In this document: positions 49,091 to 57,650 of the stretch, one piece after another | How positions within the stretch are numbered: position 1 is the stretch's first letter | How the letters are laid out: each line of letters opens with the position of its first letter | NCBI RefSeq assembly: GCF_014648495.1 | Contig: NZ_BMRF01000011.1 | Span: 161,982 to 225,981 of the forward strand | Origin: Actinomadura cremea | GTDB lineage: Bacteria; Actinomycetota; Actinomycetes; Streptosporangiales; Streptosporangiaceae | Reading direction: 5' to 3' | Length of the DNA: 64,000 bases | Translations under genes and position numbers: made by a program | The notes under the pieces: generated by a model | Database searches by the model: none | What the model was told of the DNA's origin: nothing | Seen by the model: the letters and a program-made list of their open reading frames with translations, nothing else

Positions 49091-50661
49091 TGGACTACAC
49101 CGTCGTCGTGCCGACCGTCGGGCGGGAGAGCCTGCGCGGCACGCTGAGCGGGCTCCTGGCCGCCCTGGAGGGGGCCGCGCCCGCACCGCACGAGATCATC
49201 GTCGTGGACGACCGTCCGGTCCCCGGCGCGCCGCTGCCGCTCCCGGACGCGGGCGGGCACGCCCTGCGCGTGCTGCGCTCGGGCGGGCGCGGCCCGGCCG
49301 CCGCCCGCAACACCGGCTGGCGCGCCGCCGCGACCGAGTGGATCGCGTTCCTGGACGACGACGTCGTCCCCGGCCACCGCTGGCCGGAGCGGCTCGCCGC
49401 CGACCTCGCGGACCTGCCGCCCGAGGTCGGCGGCTCCCAGGGCCGCGTCGTGGTGCCGCGGCCGGAGGGCCGCCGCCCCACCGACTGGGAGCGGAACACG
49501 ACCGGTCTGGAGACCGCCGCGTGGATCACCGCCGACATGGCCTACCGGCGCGGCGCCCTGGCCGAGGTCGGCGGCTTCGACGAGCGGTTCCGCCGCGCCT
49601 ACCGCGAGGACGCCGACCTGGCCCTGCGCGTGCTGGACACCGGCCGCGTCCTCGTCCGGGGCGGCCGCGAGATCACGCACCCGGTCCGTCCCGCCGGTTT
49701 CTGGGCGTCCGTCCGGGCCCAGGCGGGCAACGCCGACGACGTGCTGATGCGGCGCCTGCACGGCCCGTCCTGGCGGGCCCGCGCGGGCGAGGGCCGGGGC
49801 CGCCTCCGCGAGCACGTCCTCACCACGGCCGCCGGCCTCACGGCCCTGGCCGCGGCGCCGCTCTGTCCGGCCACTTCGCTCAGGGCCGCCCTCGCATCGG
49901 CGGCGCCCGTCCCGCGCAAGGGTGCTGTGGTCGCGGGGCTGGCGGGCGGGGGCGTGTGGGCGGTGCTCACGGTGCGGTTCGCGGCGGCGCGGATCCGGCC
50001 GGGCCCCCGGACGCCCAGGGAGATCGTGAAGATGGCCGTGACCAGTGCCGTGATCCCGCCCGCGGCGGTGCGGCATCGGATCCGGGGCCTCGTCCTGCAC
50101 GGGCGGGCGCGGCCGTGGGCCGGGCCGCGGGTGGTGCTGTTCGACCGCGACGACACGCTGATCCGGGACGTCCCCTACAACGGGGACCCGACGCGGGTCG
50201 AGCCGATGCCGGGGGCGCGGCGGGCGCTGGACCGGCTGCGGCGCCACGGCGTCCGGATCGGGGTCGTGTCCAACCAGTCGGGCGTGGCCAAGGGCCGCAT
50301 CACCGCGGGCGAGGTGCGCCGGGTGAACGCGCGCGTCGAGGAATTGCTCGGACGCATCGACGTGTGGGAGTTCTGCCCGCACGACGGCGACGACGGGTGC
50401 GGCTGCCGGAAACCGGCGCCCGGGATGATCGAGCGGGCGGCGCGGCGGCTCGGGGCGCCGCCGTCGGAGATCGCGCTGATCGGGGACATCGGGCGGGACG
50501 TCGAGGCCGCCGCGGCGGCGGGCGTCCGCGGAATCCTGGTGCCGACCGCGCGGACGCTGCCCGCGGAGATCGCGGGCGCGGCGGAGACGGCGCCGACGCT
50601 GCGCGCGGCCGTCGAGCTCGTGCTGCGCGGGGGCCGGACGGGCGGGGGGCGGCGCCGATGA
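49090..50661 (+). CDS. GT2 glycosyltransferase fused to GmhB-type heptose bisphosphate phosphatase
   Basis: A 523-residue two-domain protein. Residues 1-230 are a GT2 fold (VVVPTVGRESL, VVDDRPVPG, FLDDDVVPGH, FRRAYREDADLALR). Residues about 230-340 form a helical linker. From about 345 a HAD-IIIA phosphatase follows: nucleophile/acid pair D352-D354 in LFDRDDTLI, VVSNQSGVAKG, zinc loop C429-x-H431...C437-x-C439 followed by RKP, and GDIGRDVEAA. The second half matches GmhB, which removes the 7-phosphate of heptose 1,7-bisphosphate. The fusion links precursor synthesis to transfer in one chain. The start and stop overlap both neighbours by a few bases. Confidence 0.92.
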   Translation: MDYTVVVPTVGRESLRGTLSGLLAALEGAAPAPHEIIVVDDRPVPGAPLPLPDAGGHALRVLRSGGRGPAAARNTGWRAAATEWIAFLDDDVVPGHRWPERLAADLADLPPEVGGSQGRVVVPRPEGRRPTDWERNTTGLETAAWITADMAYRRGALAEVGGFDERFRRAYREDADLALRVLDTGRVLVRGGREITHPVRPAGFWASVRAQAGNADDVLMRRLHGPSWRARAGEGRGRLREHVLTTAAGLTALAAAPLCPATSLRAALASAAPVPRKGAVVAGLAGGGVWAVLTVRFAAARIRPGPRTPREIVKMAVTSAVIPPAAVRHRIRGLVLHGRARPWAGPRVVLFDRDDTLIRDVPYNGDPTRVEPMPGARRALDRLRRHGVRIGVVSNQSGVAKGRITAGEVRRVNARVEELLGRIDVWEFCPHDGDDGCGCRKPAPGMIERAARRLGAPPSEIALIGDIGRDVEAAAAAGVRGILVPTARTLPAEIAGAAETAPTLRAAVELVLRGGRTGGGRRR

Positions 50662-51668
50662 GGGTCCTCGTCGCACGCCAGGACAACATCGGCGACGTGC
50701 TGCTCGCCGGGCCCGCGGTGCGGGCCGTGGCGGAGCGCGCCGACGAGGTCGTGCTGCTGTGCGGGCCGCGCGGCCGGGCCGCCGCCGGCCTGCTGCCCGG
50801 CGTCGACCGGGTGATCGAGTGGTGCGCGCCCTGGATCGATCCCGATCCGGGCCCGGTCCGGCAGGACGACGTCGACCGGCTCGTCGGGATGCTGCACGGG
50901 TTCGACCGGGCGCTGATCCTGACGTCGTTCCACCAGTCGCCGCTGCCGCTGGCGCTGCTGCTGCGGCTGGCGGGCACCCCGTGGATCGGGGGGATCAGCG
51001 AGGACTACCCGGGGTCGCTGCTGGACCTGCGGCACCGGCCCGACGCCGACATCCCCGAGCCGCTGCGGATGCTCGCGCTGGCCGAGGACGCCGGATTCCC
51101 GGCTCCGGCCGACACCCGGCTGCGGGTCCGCGGGCCGCTGCCCGACACGGCCCACCTGACGGGCGGCCCCGGCTACGTGATCGTCCATCCCGGGACGTCG
51201 GTGCCGGCGCGGGCGTGGCCGGCGGAGCGCTGCGCCGAGGCGGTCCGGCTGCTGGACGCGGCGGGCCACCGGGTCGTCGTCACCGGGCACGGCGACGAGA
51301 AGGAGCTGACCGCGCGGGTCGCCGGCGAGTACGGCCTGGACCTGGGCGGACGGACGTCGCTGCCGGAGCTCGCCGCGGTGCTGGCCGGCGCGCGGGCGGT
51401 GGTGGCGGGCAACACCGGGCCCGCGCATCTGGCGGCGGCCGTCGGGACGCCGGTGGTGTCGCTGTTCGCCCCGACGGTCCCGGCGGCGCGGTGGGCCCCG
51501 TTCGGGGTGCCGATGGCACTGCTGGGCGACCAGCAGGCCCCCTGCAAGGACACCCGCGCCCGCGAGTGCCCGGTCGACGGGCATCCGTGCCTGTCGTCCG
51601 TCACCGCCGACGAGGTCGCCGCGGCCGTGGAGATCGTGGCCACCGTGGAGGAGGTCCCCGCCCGATGA
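50658..51668 (+). CDS. GT9 (heptosyltransferase-type) glycosyltransferase
   Basis: A 336-residue GT-B enzyme of family 9. MRVLVARQDNIGDVLLAGPA is the hallmark N terminus (E. coli WaaC/WaaF share the IGD motif). VIVHPGTSVPARAWPAERCAEA and VAGNTGPAHLAAAVGTPVVSLFAPT are the donor-binding region. GT9 enzymes use ADP-heptose in Gram-negatives, which agrees with the heptose genes around it. A cysteine-rich segment near the C terminus (CKDTRARECPVDGHPC) is also seen in relatives. It overlaps both neighbours by 4 nt. Confidence 0.94.
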   Translation: MRVLVARQDNIGDVLLAGPAVRAVAERADEVVLLCGPRGRAAAGLLPGVDRVIEWCAPWIDPDPGPVRQDDVDRLVGMLHGFDRALILTSFHQSPLPLALLLRLAGTPWIGGISEDYPGSLLDLRHRPDADIPEPLRMLALAEDAGFPAPADTRLRVRGPLPDTAHLTGGPGYVIVHPGTSVPARAWPAERCAEAVRLLDAAGHRVVVTGHGDEKELTARVAGEYGLDLGGRTSLPELAAVLAGARAVVAGNTGPAHLAAAVGTPVVSLFAPTVPAARWAPFGVPMALLGDQQAPCKDTRARECPVDGHPCLSSVTADEVAAAVEIVATVEEVPAR

Positions 51669-52660
51669 GAGTCCTGCTCTGGCACGTGCACGGTTCGTGG
51701 GCGACGTCGTTCGTCCACGGCCCGCAGACCACGCTCGTCCCCGTCGTCCCGGACCGGGGGCCGGACGGGCGCGGCCGCCCGGACACCTTCGCCTGGCCGG
51801 ACCGCGCCGTGGAGGTCCCCCACGACCGGCTCCGCGACGAGCACGTGGACGTCGTCGTCCTGCAGCGCCCCCGCGAGCTGCGGCTCACCGAGGAGTGGCT
51901 CGGGCGCAGGCCGGGGACCGACGTCCCGGCCGTCTACGTCGAGCACGACACCCCGCGCCGCACCCCGGCCGACGCGAGCCTCCCCGACGAGGTCGTCCCG
52001 GACAGCCGGCACTTCCTGCACGACCGCTCGGACATCCCGGTCGTGCACGTCACCAACTTCAACCACCTCTTCTGGAACTGCGGGCGCGCCCCCACCACGG
52101 TCATCGAGCACGGCGTCGTGGACCCCGGCTACCGGTACACCGCCGAGCTGCCCCGCGCCGCCGTCGTGATCAACGACCCGCTGCGGCGGGGGCGCGTCAC
52201 CGGCGCCGACCTGCTCCCCGAGCTGGCCGCCGCCGTCCCGCTGGACCTGTTCGGGATGAACGTGGCGGACGCGCCCGCGCGGCTCGGCGTCGCGCCCGAG
52301 TCGCTGCGGACCTTCGAGGACCTGCCGCAGGCGCGGATGCACGCGGAGCTCGCGCGCCGCCGCGTCTACGTCCACCCCTACCGGTGGACCTCGCTCGGCC
52401 TCGCGCTGATCGAGGCGATGATGCTCGGCCTCCCCGTCGTGGCGCTCGCCACCACGGAGGCGGTCGAGGCGGTGCCGCCGGAGGCGGGGGTGCTGTCGAC
52501 CCGCGTCGGCACGCTGGCCGGCGCGGCCGCGGCCCTCGCCGCCGACCCGCCGCGGGCCCGCCAGCTGGGCAAGGAGGCGCGGGCCTTCGCCGCGGAGCGG
52601 TACGGGCTCCCGCGCTTCCTGCGCGACTGGCGGCGAACACTCACGGAGGTGACGCGATGA
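51665..52660 (+). CDS. GT-B glycosyltransferase (GT4-like)
   Basis: 331 residues. MRVLLWHVHGSWATSFVHG begins the fold. YVEHDTPRRTPADA and VTNFNHLFWNCGR lie in the N-terminal half, and YVHPYRWTSLGLALIEAMMLGLPVVALATTEAVEAV is the GT4 donor-site E-x7-E region (Glu in ALIEAM). The N-terminal half is short and divergent. Donor and acceptor are unknown. It overlaps the GT9 and the GT4 genes by 4 nt on each side and is clearly part of the operon. Confidence 0.88.
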   Translation: MRVLLWHVHGSWATSFVHGPQTTLVPVVPDRGPDGRGRPDTFAWPDRAVEVPHDRLRDEHVDVVVLQRPRELRLTEEWLGRRPGTDVPAVYVEHDTPRRTPADASLPDEVVPDSRHFLHDRSDIPVVHVTNFNHLFWNCGRAPTTVIEHGVVDPGYRYTAELPRAAVVINDPLRRGRVTGADLLPELAAAVPLDLFGMNVADAPARLGVAPESLRTFEDLPQARMHAELARRRVYVHPYRWTSLGLALIEAMMLGLPVVALATTEAVEAVPPEAGVLSTRVGTLAGAAAALAADPPRARQLGKEARAFAAERYGLPRFLRDWRRTLTEVTR

Positions 52661-53904
52661 GAATTGCCATGATCTCGGAGCACGCCAGCCCGCTGGCCGC
52701 CAAGGGCGGCCTCGGCGGGGCCGACGGCGGCGGGCAGAACGTGTTCGTCGCGGAACTGGCCGCCGAACTGGGGCGGCAGGGGCACTACGTCACCGTCTAC
52801 ACCCGGCGGGACGCGCCCGCGCCGCCGCGCCGCGTGCGGCTCGCGCCGGGCGTGACGGTCGAGCACGTCCCCGCGGGGCCGCCCGAGCACGTACCGAAGG
52901 ACGAGCTGCTGCCGTGGATGGGCGACTTCGGCCGCCACCTGCGGGACCGGTGGTCGGCCGAGCCGCCGGACGTCGCGCACGCGCACTTCTGGATGAGCGG
53001 CCTCGCGGCGCTCCAGGCGGCGGACGCGCCGGTCGGCGACCGGGCGGAGCGGCGGCACATCCCGGTCGTGCAGACCTACCACGCGCTCGGCACCGTGAAG
53101 CGCCGCCACCAGGGCGACAAGGACACGAGCCCGGCCGGACGGCTCCGGCTGGAGCGGGCGATCGGCCGCGGCGCCGACGCGATCATCGCGACGTGCTCGG
53201 ACGAGGTCGACGAGCTCACCGCGATGGGCGTCCCCGGCGAGCGGGTCTCGGTCGTGCCCTGCGGGGTGGACCTGGAGCTGTTCGGCCCCGGCGACCCGGC
53301 GGACGGCCCGCCCGGGGCCGGTCCGGACGGCCGGCACCGCCTGGTCGTCCTGTCCCGGCTCGTCGAGCGCAAGGGCGTCGACGACGCGATCCGGGCGCTG
53401 GCGCACCTGCCGGACGCCGAGCTGGCCGTCGCCGGGGGCCCGCCCCACGGCGATCTGGACGCCGACCCGGAGATCCGCCGGCTGCGGCGGGTCGCCGCGG
53501 AGACGGGCGTCGCCGACCGGGTCGACTTCCTCGGCCGGGTCGCCCGCGCGGACGTCGCGCCGCTGCTGCGGTCGGCGAGCCTGGTGGTCACGCTGCCCTG
53601 GTACGAGCCGTTCGGGATGGTGCCGCTGGAGGCGATGGCGTGCGGCGTCCCGATCGTCGCGGCCGCCGTCGGCGGGCATCTGGACACCGTCGTGGACGGC
53701 GGCACCGGGCTGCTGGTCCCGCCGCGCGACCCGGCCGCCGCCGCGGCGGCGATCCGGGGGCTGCTGGACGACCCCGTACGCCGCGCCGCGATGGGCATCG
53801 CGAGCGCCGACCGGGCCCGCACCCGCTACTCGTGGGCGCGGGTCGCCGCCGACACCGCCGGCGTCTACCGCCGGGCCGCCGAACTCTGCGAGGTGGCCGC
53901 ATGA
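52657..53904 (+). CDS. GT4 glycosyltransferase
   Basis: 415 residues. ISEHASPLAAKGGLGGADGG with GGQNVFVAELAAELGRQG is the N-terminal acceptor/nucleotide loop of MshA/sucrose-synthase-like GT4 enzymes. VVPCGVDLELFGP, VLSRLVERKGVDDAIRAL and PWYEPFGMVPLEAMACGVPIV (E-x7-E motif) are all intact. The donor is probably a nucleotide sugar, but which one cannot be read. ATG 52657 overlaps the preceding stop by 4 nt, and the stop overlaps gmhA. Confidence 0.95.
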   Translation: MRIAMISEHASPLAAKGGLGGADGGGQNVFVAELAAELGRQGHYVTVYTRRDAPAPPRRVRLAPGVTVEHVPAGPPEHVPKDELLPWMGDFGRHLRDRWSAEPPDVAHAHFWMSGLAALQAADAPVGDRAERRHIPVVQTYHALGTVKRRHQGDKDTSPAGRLRLERAIGRGADAIIATCSDEVDELTAMGVPGERVSVVPCGVDLELFGPGDPADGPPGAGPDGRHRLVVLSRLVERKGVDDAIRALAHLPDAELAVAGGPPHGDLDADPEIRRLRRVAAETGVADRVDFLGRVARADVAPLLRSASLVVTLPWYEPFGMVPLEAMACGVPIVAAAVGGHLDTVVDGGTGLLVPPRDPAAAAAAIRGLLDDPVRRAAMGIASADRARTRYSWARVAADTAGVYRRAAELCEVAA

Positions 53905-54500
53905 CCGTGACCAGGACGACGACGCGCACGATCGCCGCCGCGCAGGACGCGCGGCTGGAGGCGCTGGCCGAGGCGGCGCTGGCGTTCCGCGAGCACGTCC
54001 CGACGATCACCGCGTGGGGCCGCCGCCTGGCCCGCGTGCTCGACTCCGGCGGACGGCTGCTGGCCTGCGGCAACGGCGGCAGCGCGGCGGAGGCGCAGCA
54101 CCTGACGGCCGAGCTGACCGGACGGTTCGAGGACGAGCGGCGGCCGCTGTCGGCGATCCCGCTGCACGGCGACACGTCCGCGGTCACCGCCATCGGCAAC
54201 GACTACGGGCCGGTCGAGGTGTTCGCCCGGCAGGTGCGGGCGCACGGGCGCCGGGGCGACGTGCTGATCTGCCTGTCCACGAGCGGGACGAGCCCGAACG
54301 TGGTCGCGGCGGCGCGGGCGGCGCGGCGGGCCGGGATGTCGGCCTGGGCGGTGACCGGGCCGGGGCCCAACCCGCTCTCCGCCGCGTGCCACGACGCGGT
54401 CACGGTGGACGCCGGGTCGACCTCGACGGTCCAGGAGATCCATCTCGCCGCGATCCACCTCCTGTGCGGAGTGGTGGACGAGACGTTGGACGCGACATGA
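53901..54500 (+). CDS. gmhA: D-sedoheptulose 7-phosphate isomerase
   Basis: A 199-residue SIS-fold enzyme. It converts sedoheptulose 7-phosphate to D-glycero-D-manno-heptose 7-phosphate, the first heptose step. CGNGGSAAEAQHLTAELTGR, with the catalytic Glu in AELTGR, and CLSTSGTSPNVVAA, VQEIHLAAIHLL, with the catalytic His, align with E. coli GmhA. The adjacent hldE and GmhB-type genes support this assignment over other SIS enzymes. ATG 53901 overlaps the GT4 stop. A 76-nt gap follows before hldE. Confidence 0.93.
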   Translation: MTVTRTTTRTIAAAQDARLEALAEAALAFREHVPTITAWGRRLARVLDSGGRLLACGNGGSAAEAQHLTAELTGRFEDERRPLSAIPLHGDTSAVTAIGNDYGPVEVFARQVRAHGRRGDVLICLSTSGTSPNVVAAARAARRAGMSAWAVTGPGPNPLSAACHDAVTVDAGSTSTVQEIHLAAIHLLCGVVDETLDAT

Positions 54501-54576
54501 CCGGGCGGAGCGAGGGCATGGGCGCAGCCCCGGCCAGGGGGCGCGCGGGGCCGTCCCCGCACAGAAGGAGGGGCTC

Positions 54577-55977
54577 ATGACGGGACCGCTGGTGGTGATC
54601 GGGGACGTCCTGCTGGACGTCGACATCGTCGGCAGCAGCAGCCGGCTGTGCCCGGACGCCCCCGTCCCCGTGGTCGAGCAGGCCGAGGAGCGGCCGCGGC
54701 CGGGCGGCGCCGGGATGGCGGCGCTGCTCGCGGCGGCCGAGGGGCGGGACGTGGTCCTGGTGACGGCGCTCGCCGACGACGATCCCGGCAGGCGGCTGCG
54801 CGCGATGCTGGAGCGGCACGTGGTCGTCGCCGCGTTCCACCTGCACGGCGGCACCCCGTGCAAGCTGCGGATCCGGTCCGGCGGGCAGTCGGTGGCGCGG
54901 CTGGACGCCGGGGAGGGCGAGGCGATGGACGGGCCGGTGGGCCCGCGCGTCGCCGAGGCGATCTCCGGCGCGGGCGCCGTGCTGGTGTCCGACTACGGCC
55001 GGGGCGTCACCCGGCACCGCGCCGTCCGCTCGCTGCTCGCGGACCTGCCGCCGGGCGTCCCGGTGGTGTGGGACCCGCATCCGCGCGGGGCGCCGCCGGT
55101 GCCGGGGGCGGTGCGGCTGCTCACCCCGAACGAGGAGGAGGCGGCGCGGCTCGCCGCCGCCGACGGCGCCGACATCTCCGGGTTCGGGCTGTCGGCGGCG
55201 GGCCGCCGCGGCCGGCATCTCGGCCGGTCCTGGGGCATCGACGGCGTCGCGGTGACGCTCGGCGCGGACGGCGCGCTGCTGTGCGACGGGTCGCAGGCGC
55301 CGTTCCTGGCGCCCGCCGAGCCCGCCCGCGGCGACTCCTGCGGGGCGGGCGACAGCTTCGCCGCCGGGGCCGTCCAGGTGCTGGCGGACGGCGGACCGCT
55401 CACCGCGGCCGTCACCGAGGGGGTCCGGCGGGCCTCGGAGTTCGTCCGGGCGGGCGCGGCGGCGGGCGTCGCGGCGCAGCTCGCCGAGACCGGCACCGCG
55501 CGGCTGGTGCCCGAGCGCGGTGAGGATGCCTGGGACGTCGTCGAGCGGACGCGGCGCGCGGGCGGGACGGTGGTGGCGACCGGCGGCTGCTTCGACCTCC
55601 TGCACGCGGGCCACGTCAGCATGCTGCAGCAGGCGCGCCGCCTCGGCGACTGCCTCATCGTGTGCGTGAACTCCGACGCGTCGGTGCGGCGCCGCAAGGG
55701 GCCGTCCCGGCCGGTGACGCCGGCCGCCGACCGCGTCCGGGTGCTGGAGGCGCTCAGCGACGTGGACGCCGCCGTCGTGTTCGACGACGACACACCGGCG
55801 CCGCTGCTGGAGCGGCTCCGGCCCGACGTGTGGGTGAAGGGTTCCGACTACGCCGGGACGCCGCTGCCGGAGGCCGGGACCGTCCGGGCGCACGGCGGCG
55901 AGGTCGTCCTGCTGCCCCTGCTGGAAGGGCGCTCCACGACGCGCCTGCTGTCGACCACGAAGGGACATGCCTCATGA
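54577..55977 (+). CDS. hldE: Bifunctional heptose 7-phosphate kinase / heptose 1-phosphate nucleotidyltransferase
   Basis: A 466-residue fusion. Residues 1-315 form a PfkB-type kinase (VIGDVLLDVDIVG, SRLCPDAPVPVVE, DSCGAGDSFAAGAVQ), which phosphorylates C1 of heptose 7-phosphate. Residues 330-466 form a cytidylyltransferase-like domain (GGCFDLLHAGHVSMLQQARR with the HxGH motif, VNSDASVRRRKGPSRPV, WVKGSDYAG), which adds a nucleotide to heptose 1-phosphate. Both halves look catalytically complete, as in E. coli HldE. ATP, giving ADP-heptose, is expected but not proven. ATG 54577 has GAAGGAGG upstream. Confidence 0.95.
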   Translation: MTGPLVVIGDVLLDVDIVGSSSRLCPDAPVPVVEQAEERPRPGGAGMAALLAAAEGRDVVLVTALADDDPGRRLRAMLERHVVVAAFHLHGGTPCKLRIRSGGQSVARLDAGEGEAMDGPVGPRVAEAISGAGAVLVSDYGRGVTRHRAVRSLLADLPPGVPVVWDPHPRGAPPVPGAVRLLTPNEEEAARLAAADGADISGFGLSAAGRRGRHLGRSWGIDGVAVTLGADGALLCDGSQAPFLAPAEPARGDSCGAGDSFAAGAVQVLADGGPLTAAVTEGVRRASEFVRAGAAAGVAAQLAETGTARLVPERGEDAWDVVERTRRAGGTVVATGGCFDLLHAGHVSMLQQARRLGDCLIVCVNSDASVRRRKGPSRPVTPAADRVRVLEALSDVDAAVVFDDDTPAPLLERLRPDVWVKGSDYAGTPLPEAGTVRAHGGEVVLLPLLEGRSTTRLLSTTKGHAS

Positions 55978-56651
55978 ACGTGCTCATCACCGGTGGCGCT
56001 TCCGGGCTCGGCGCGGCCGTCGCGCGGCGGGTCGCCGCCGACGGCGGGAAGCCGCTGATCCTGGACCTGCACCCGCCGAAGGACGACTTCCCCTGCATGC
56101 AGGCGGACCTGGCGGACCGGCACTGCACCGAGCGGGCCGTGCACGGGCTGGCCCGCGCGAACGGCGGCCTGCACGCGGTCGTCACGGCGGCCGGGATCGA
56201 CGCCTGCGGCCCGCTGAACGACGTGCCCGCCGAGGACTGGGAGCGGGTCGTGCAGGTGAACCTGCTGGGCACCGCCGCCGTGATCCGCGCCGCGATCCCC
56301 TACCTGGAGAACAAGCCGGCGGGGCGGGTCGTGACGGTCGCGTCCACGCTCGGGTTCCGGGCGTTCCCCGACGCCACCGCGTACTGCGCGTCCAAGTTCG
56401 GGATCGTCGGGTTCACCCGCGCGCTGGCGGTGGAGCTGGCCGGGCGGGTCGGCGTCACGATGGTCGTCCCCGGCGGCATGGACACCGCGTTCTTCGACGG
56501 CCGCGATCCGAAGTACCGGCCGGGCCCGGACGCCAAGCTGAACCGGCCCGAGGACGTCGCGGCGACCGTGGCGTTCGCGCTCGCCCAGCCGGCGGGCTGC
56601 GAGGTGCGGGAACTGGTCGTCGCGCGGTCCGAGGAGCCTTCGTGGCCGTGA
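55974..56651 (+). CDS. Short-chain dehydrogenase/reductase
   Basis: A 225-residue classical SDR. TGGASGLGAAVARR is the cofactor loop, VASTLGF provides the catalytic Ser, and AYCASKFGIVG provides Tyr and Lys. Its place between hldE and a GT9 gene, with 4- and 10-nt overlaps, shows that it belongs to the glycan operon. It may reduce or epimerise a heptose intermediate; there is no recognisable HldD epimerase in the locus, so this protein is one candidate for that job. Substrate unknown. Confidence 0.92.
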   Translation: MNVLITGGASGLGAAVARRVAADGGKPLILDLHPPKDDFPCMQADLADRHCTERAVHGLARANGGLHAVVTAAGIDACGPLNDVPAEDWERVVQVNLLGTAAVIRAAIPYLENKPAGRVVTVASTLGFRAFPDATAYCASKFGIVGFTRALAVELAGRVGVTMVVPGGMDTAFFDGRDPKYRPGPDAKLNRPEDVAATVAFALAQPAGCEVRELVVARSEEPSWP

Positions 56652-57643
56652 CGCCGGACCCCCGGGGCCGGGAACCGGTCGCCGGGGAACCGGTGCGGCG
56701 GATGCTGGTGCTGCGGGCCCTCGGCCTGGGCGACCTGCTGACCGCCGTCCCCGCGCTGCGGGCGCTGCGGCGCGGCGCCCGGTCCGCCGGTGCTCGCGGC
56801 GCCCGGATCACCCTGGCGGCGCCGGGCGCGCTGGCGCCGTTCGCCCGCGCGACCGGCGCGGTCGACGCCGTCCTGGACGCGTCCGGCCTGGACGGCCCGA
56901 TGGCGCCGCCCGGGCCGGTGGACACAGCCGTCAACCTGCACGGACGCGGCCCGCGCAGCCACCGGCTGCTGGCCGCCGCCCGGCCGGGACGGCTGCTCGC
57001 GTTCGCCCATCCCGAGTTCCCGGGCACCGGCGGCCCCGAGTGGGACGCCGGCGAGCACGAGGTGGCGCGCTGGTGCCGGCTCGTCTCGGCGTACGGGTAC
57101 GACGCCGACCCCGCCGACCTGGACCTGCCCCGCCCGGAGACGGCCTCCCCGGCGCCCGGCGCCGTCGTCGTCCATCCGGGCGCCGCCCACGCGGCCCGCC
57201 GCTGGCCCGCCGAACGGTTCGCGGCGGTCGCCGCGGCGCTGCGGGACGCCGGGGAGCGGGTCGTCGTCACCGGCGGGCCCGGCGAGACGGCCCTCGCCCG
57301 CCGCGTCACCGACCGGGCCGGGCTCGGCGCGGACGCCGACCTGTCCGGGCGCACCCCGCCGCGGGTGCTCGCGGCGCTGGTCGCCGGGGCGCGGCTGGTG
57401 GTCTGCGGGGACACCGGCGTCGCACACCTGGCGACGGCGTACCGCACGCCGTCGGTCGTCCTGTTCGGCCCGACGCCGCCGGACCGGTGGGGTCCGCCGC
57501 GGGACCGGCCCGAGCACACGGTGCTGTGGGCCGGCCGGCACGGCGACCCGCACGGCGCGGCGCCGGACCCCGGACTGCTGGAGATCACCGCGGCCGAGGC
57601 CGTCCGGGCCGCGGCCCGGACCCTCGCCCCACAACACTGCTGA
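56642..57643 (+). CDS. GT9 (heptosyltransferase-type) glycosyltransferase
   Basis: A 333-residue second GT9 enzyme. After a 20-residue lead, MLVLRALGLGDLLTAVPALRAL is the characteristic N terminus. VVVHPGAAHAARRWPAERFAAVA and VVCGDTGVAHLATAYRTPSVVLFGPTPP form the donor site. It is clearly related to the enzyme at 50658 but not a recent duplicate. GTG 56642 has GAGGAG upstream and overlaps the SDR gene by 10 nt. Two GT9 enzymes suggest at least two heptose or related residues in the product. Confidence 0.93.
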   Translation: MAVTPDPRGREPVAGEPVRRMLVLRALGLGDLLTAVPALRALRRGARSAGARGARITLAAPGALAPFARATGAVDAVLDASGLDGPMAPPGPVDTAVNLHGRGPRSHRLLAAARPGRLLAFAHPEFPGTGGPEWDAGEHEVARWCRLVSAYGYDADPADLDLPRPETASPAPGAVVVHPGAAHAARRWPAERFAAVAAALRDAGERVVVTGGPGETALARRVTDRAGLGADADLSGRTPPRVLAALVAGARLVVCGDTGVAHLATAYRTPSVVLFGPTPPDRWGPPRDRPEHTVLWAGRHGDPHGAAPDPGLLEITAAEAVRAAARTLAPQHC

Positions 57644-57650
57644 GGGGGAC

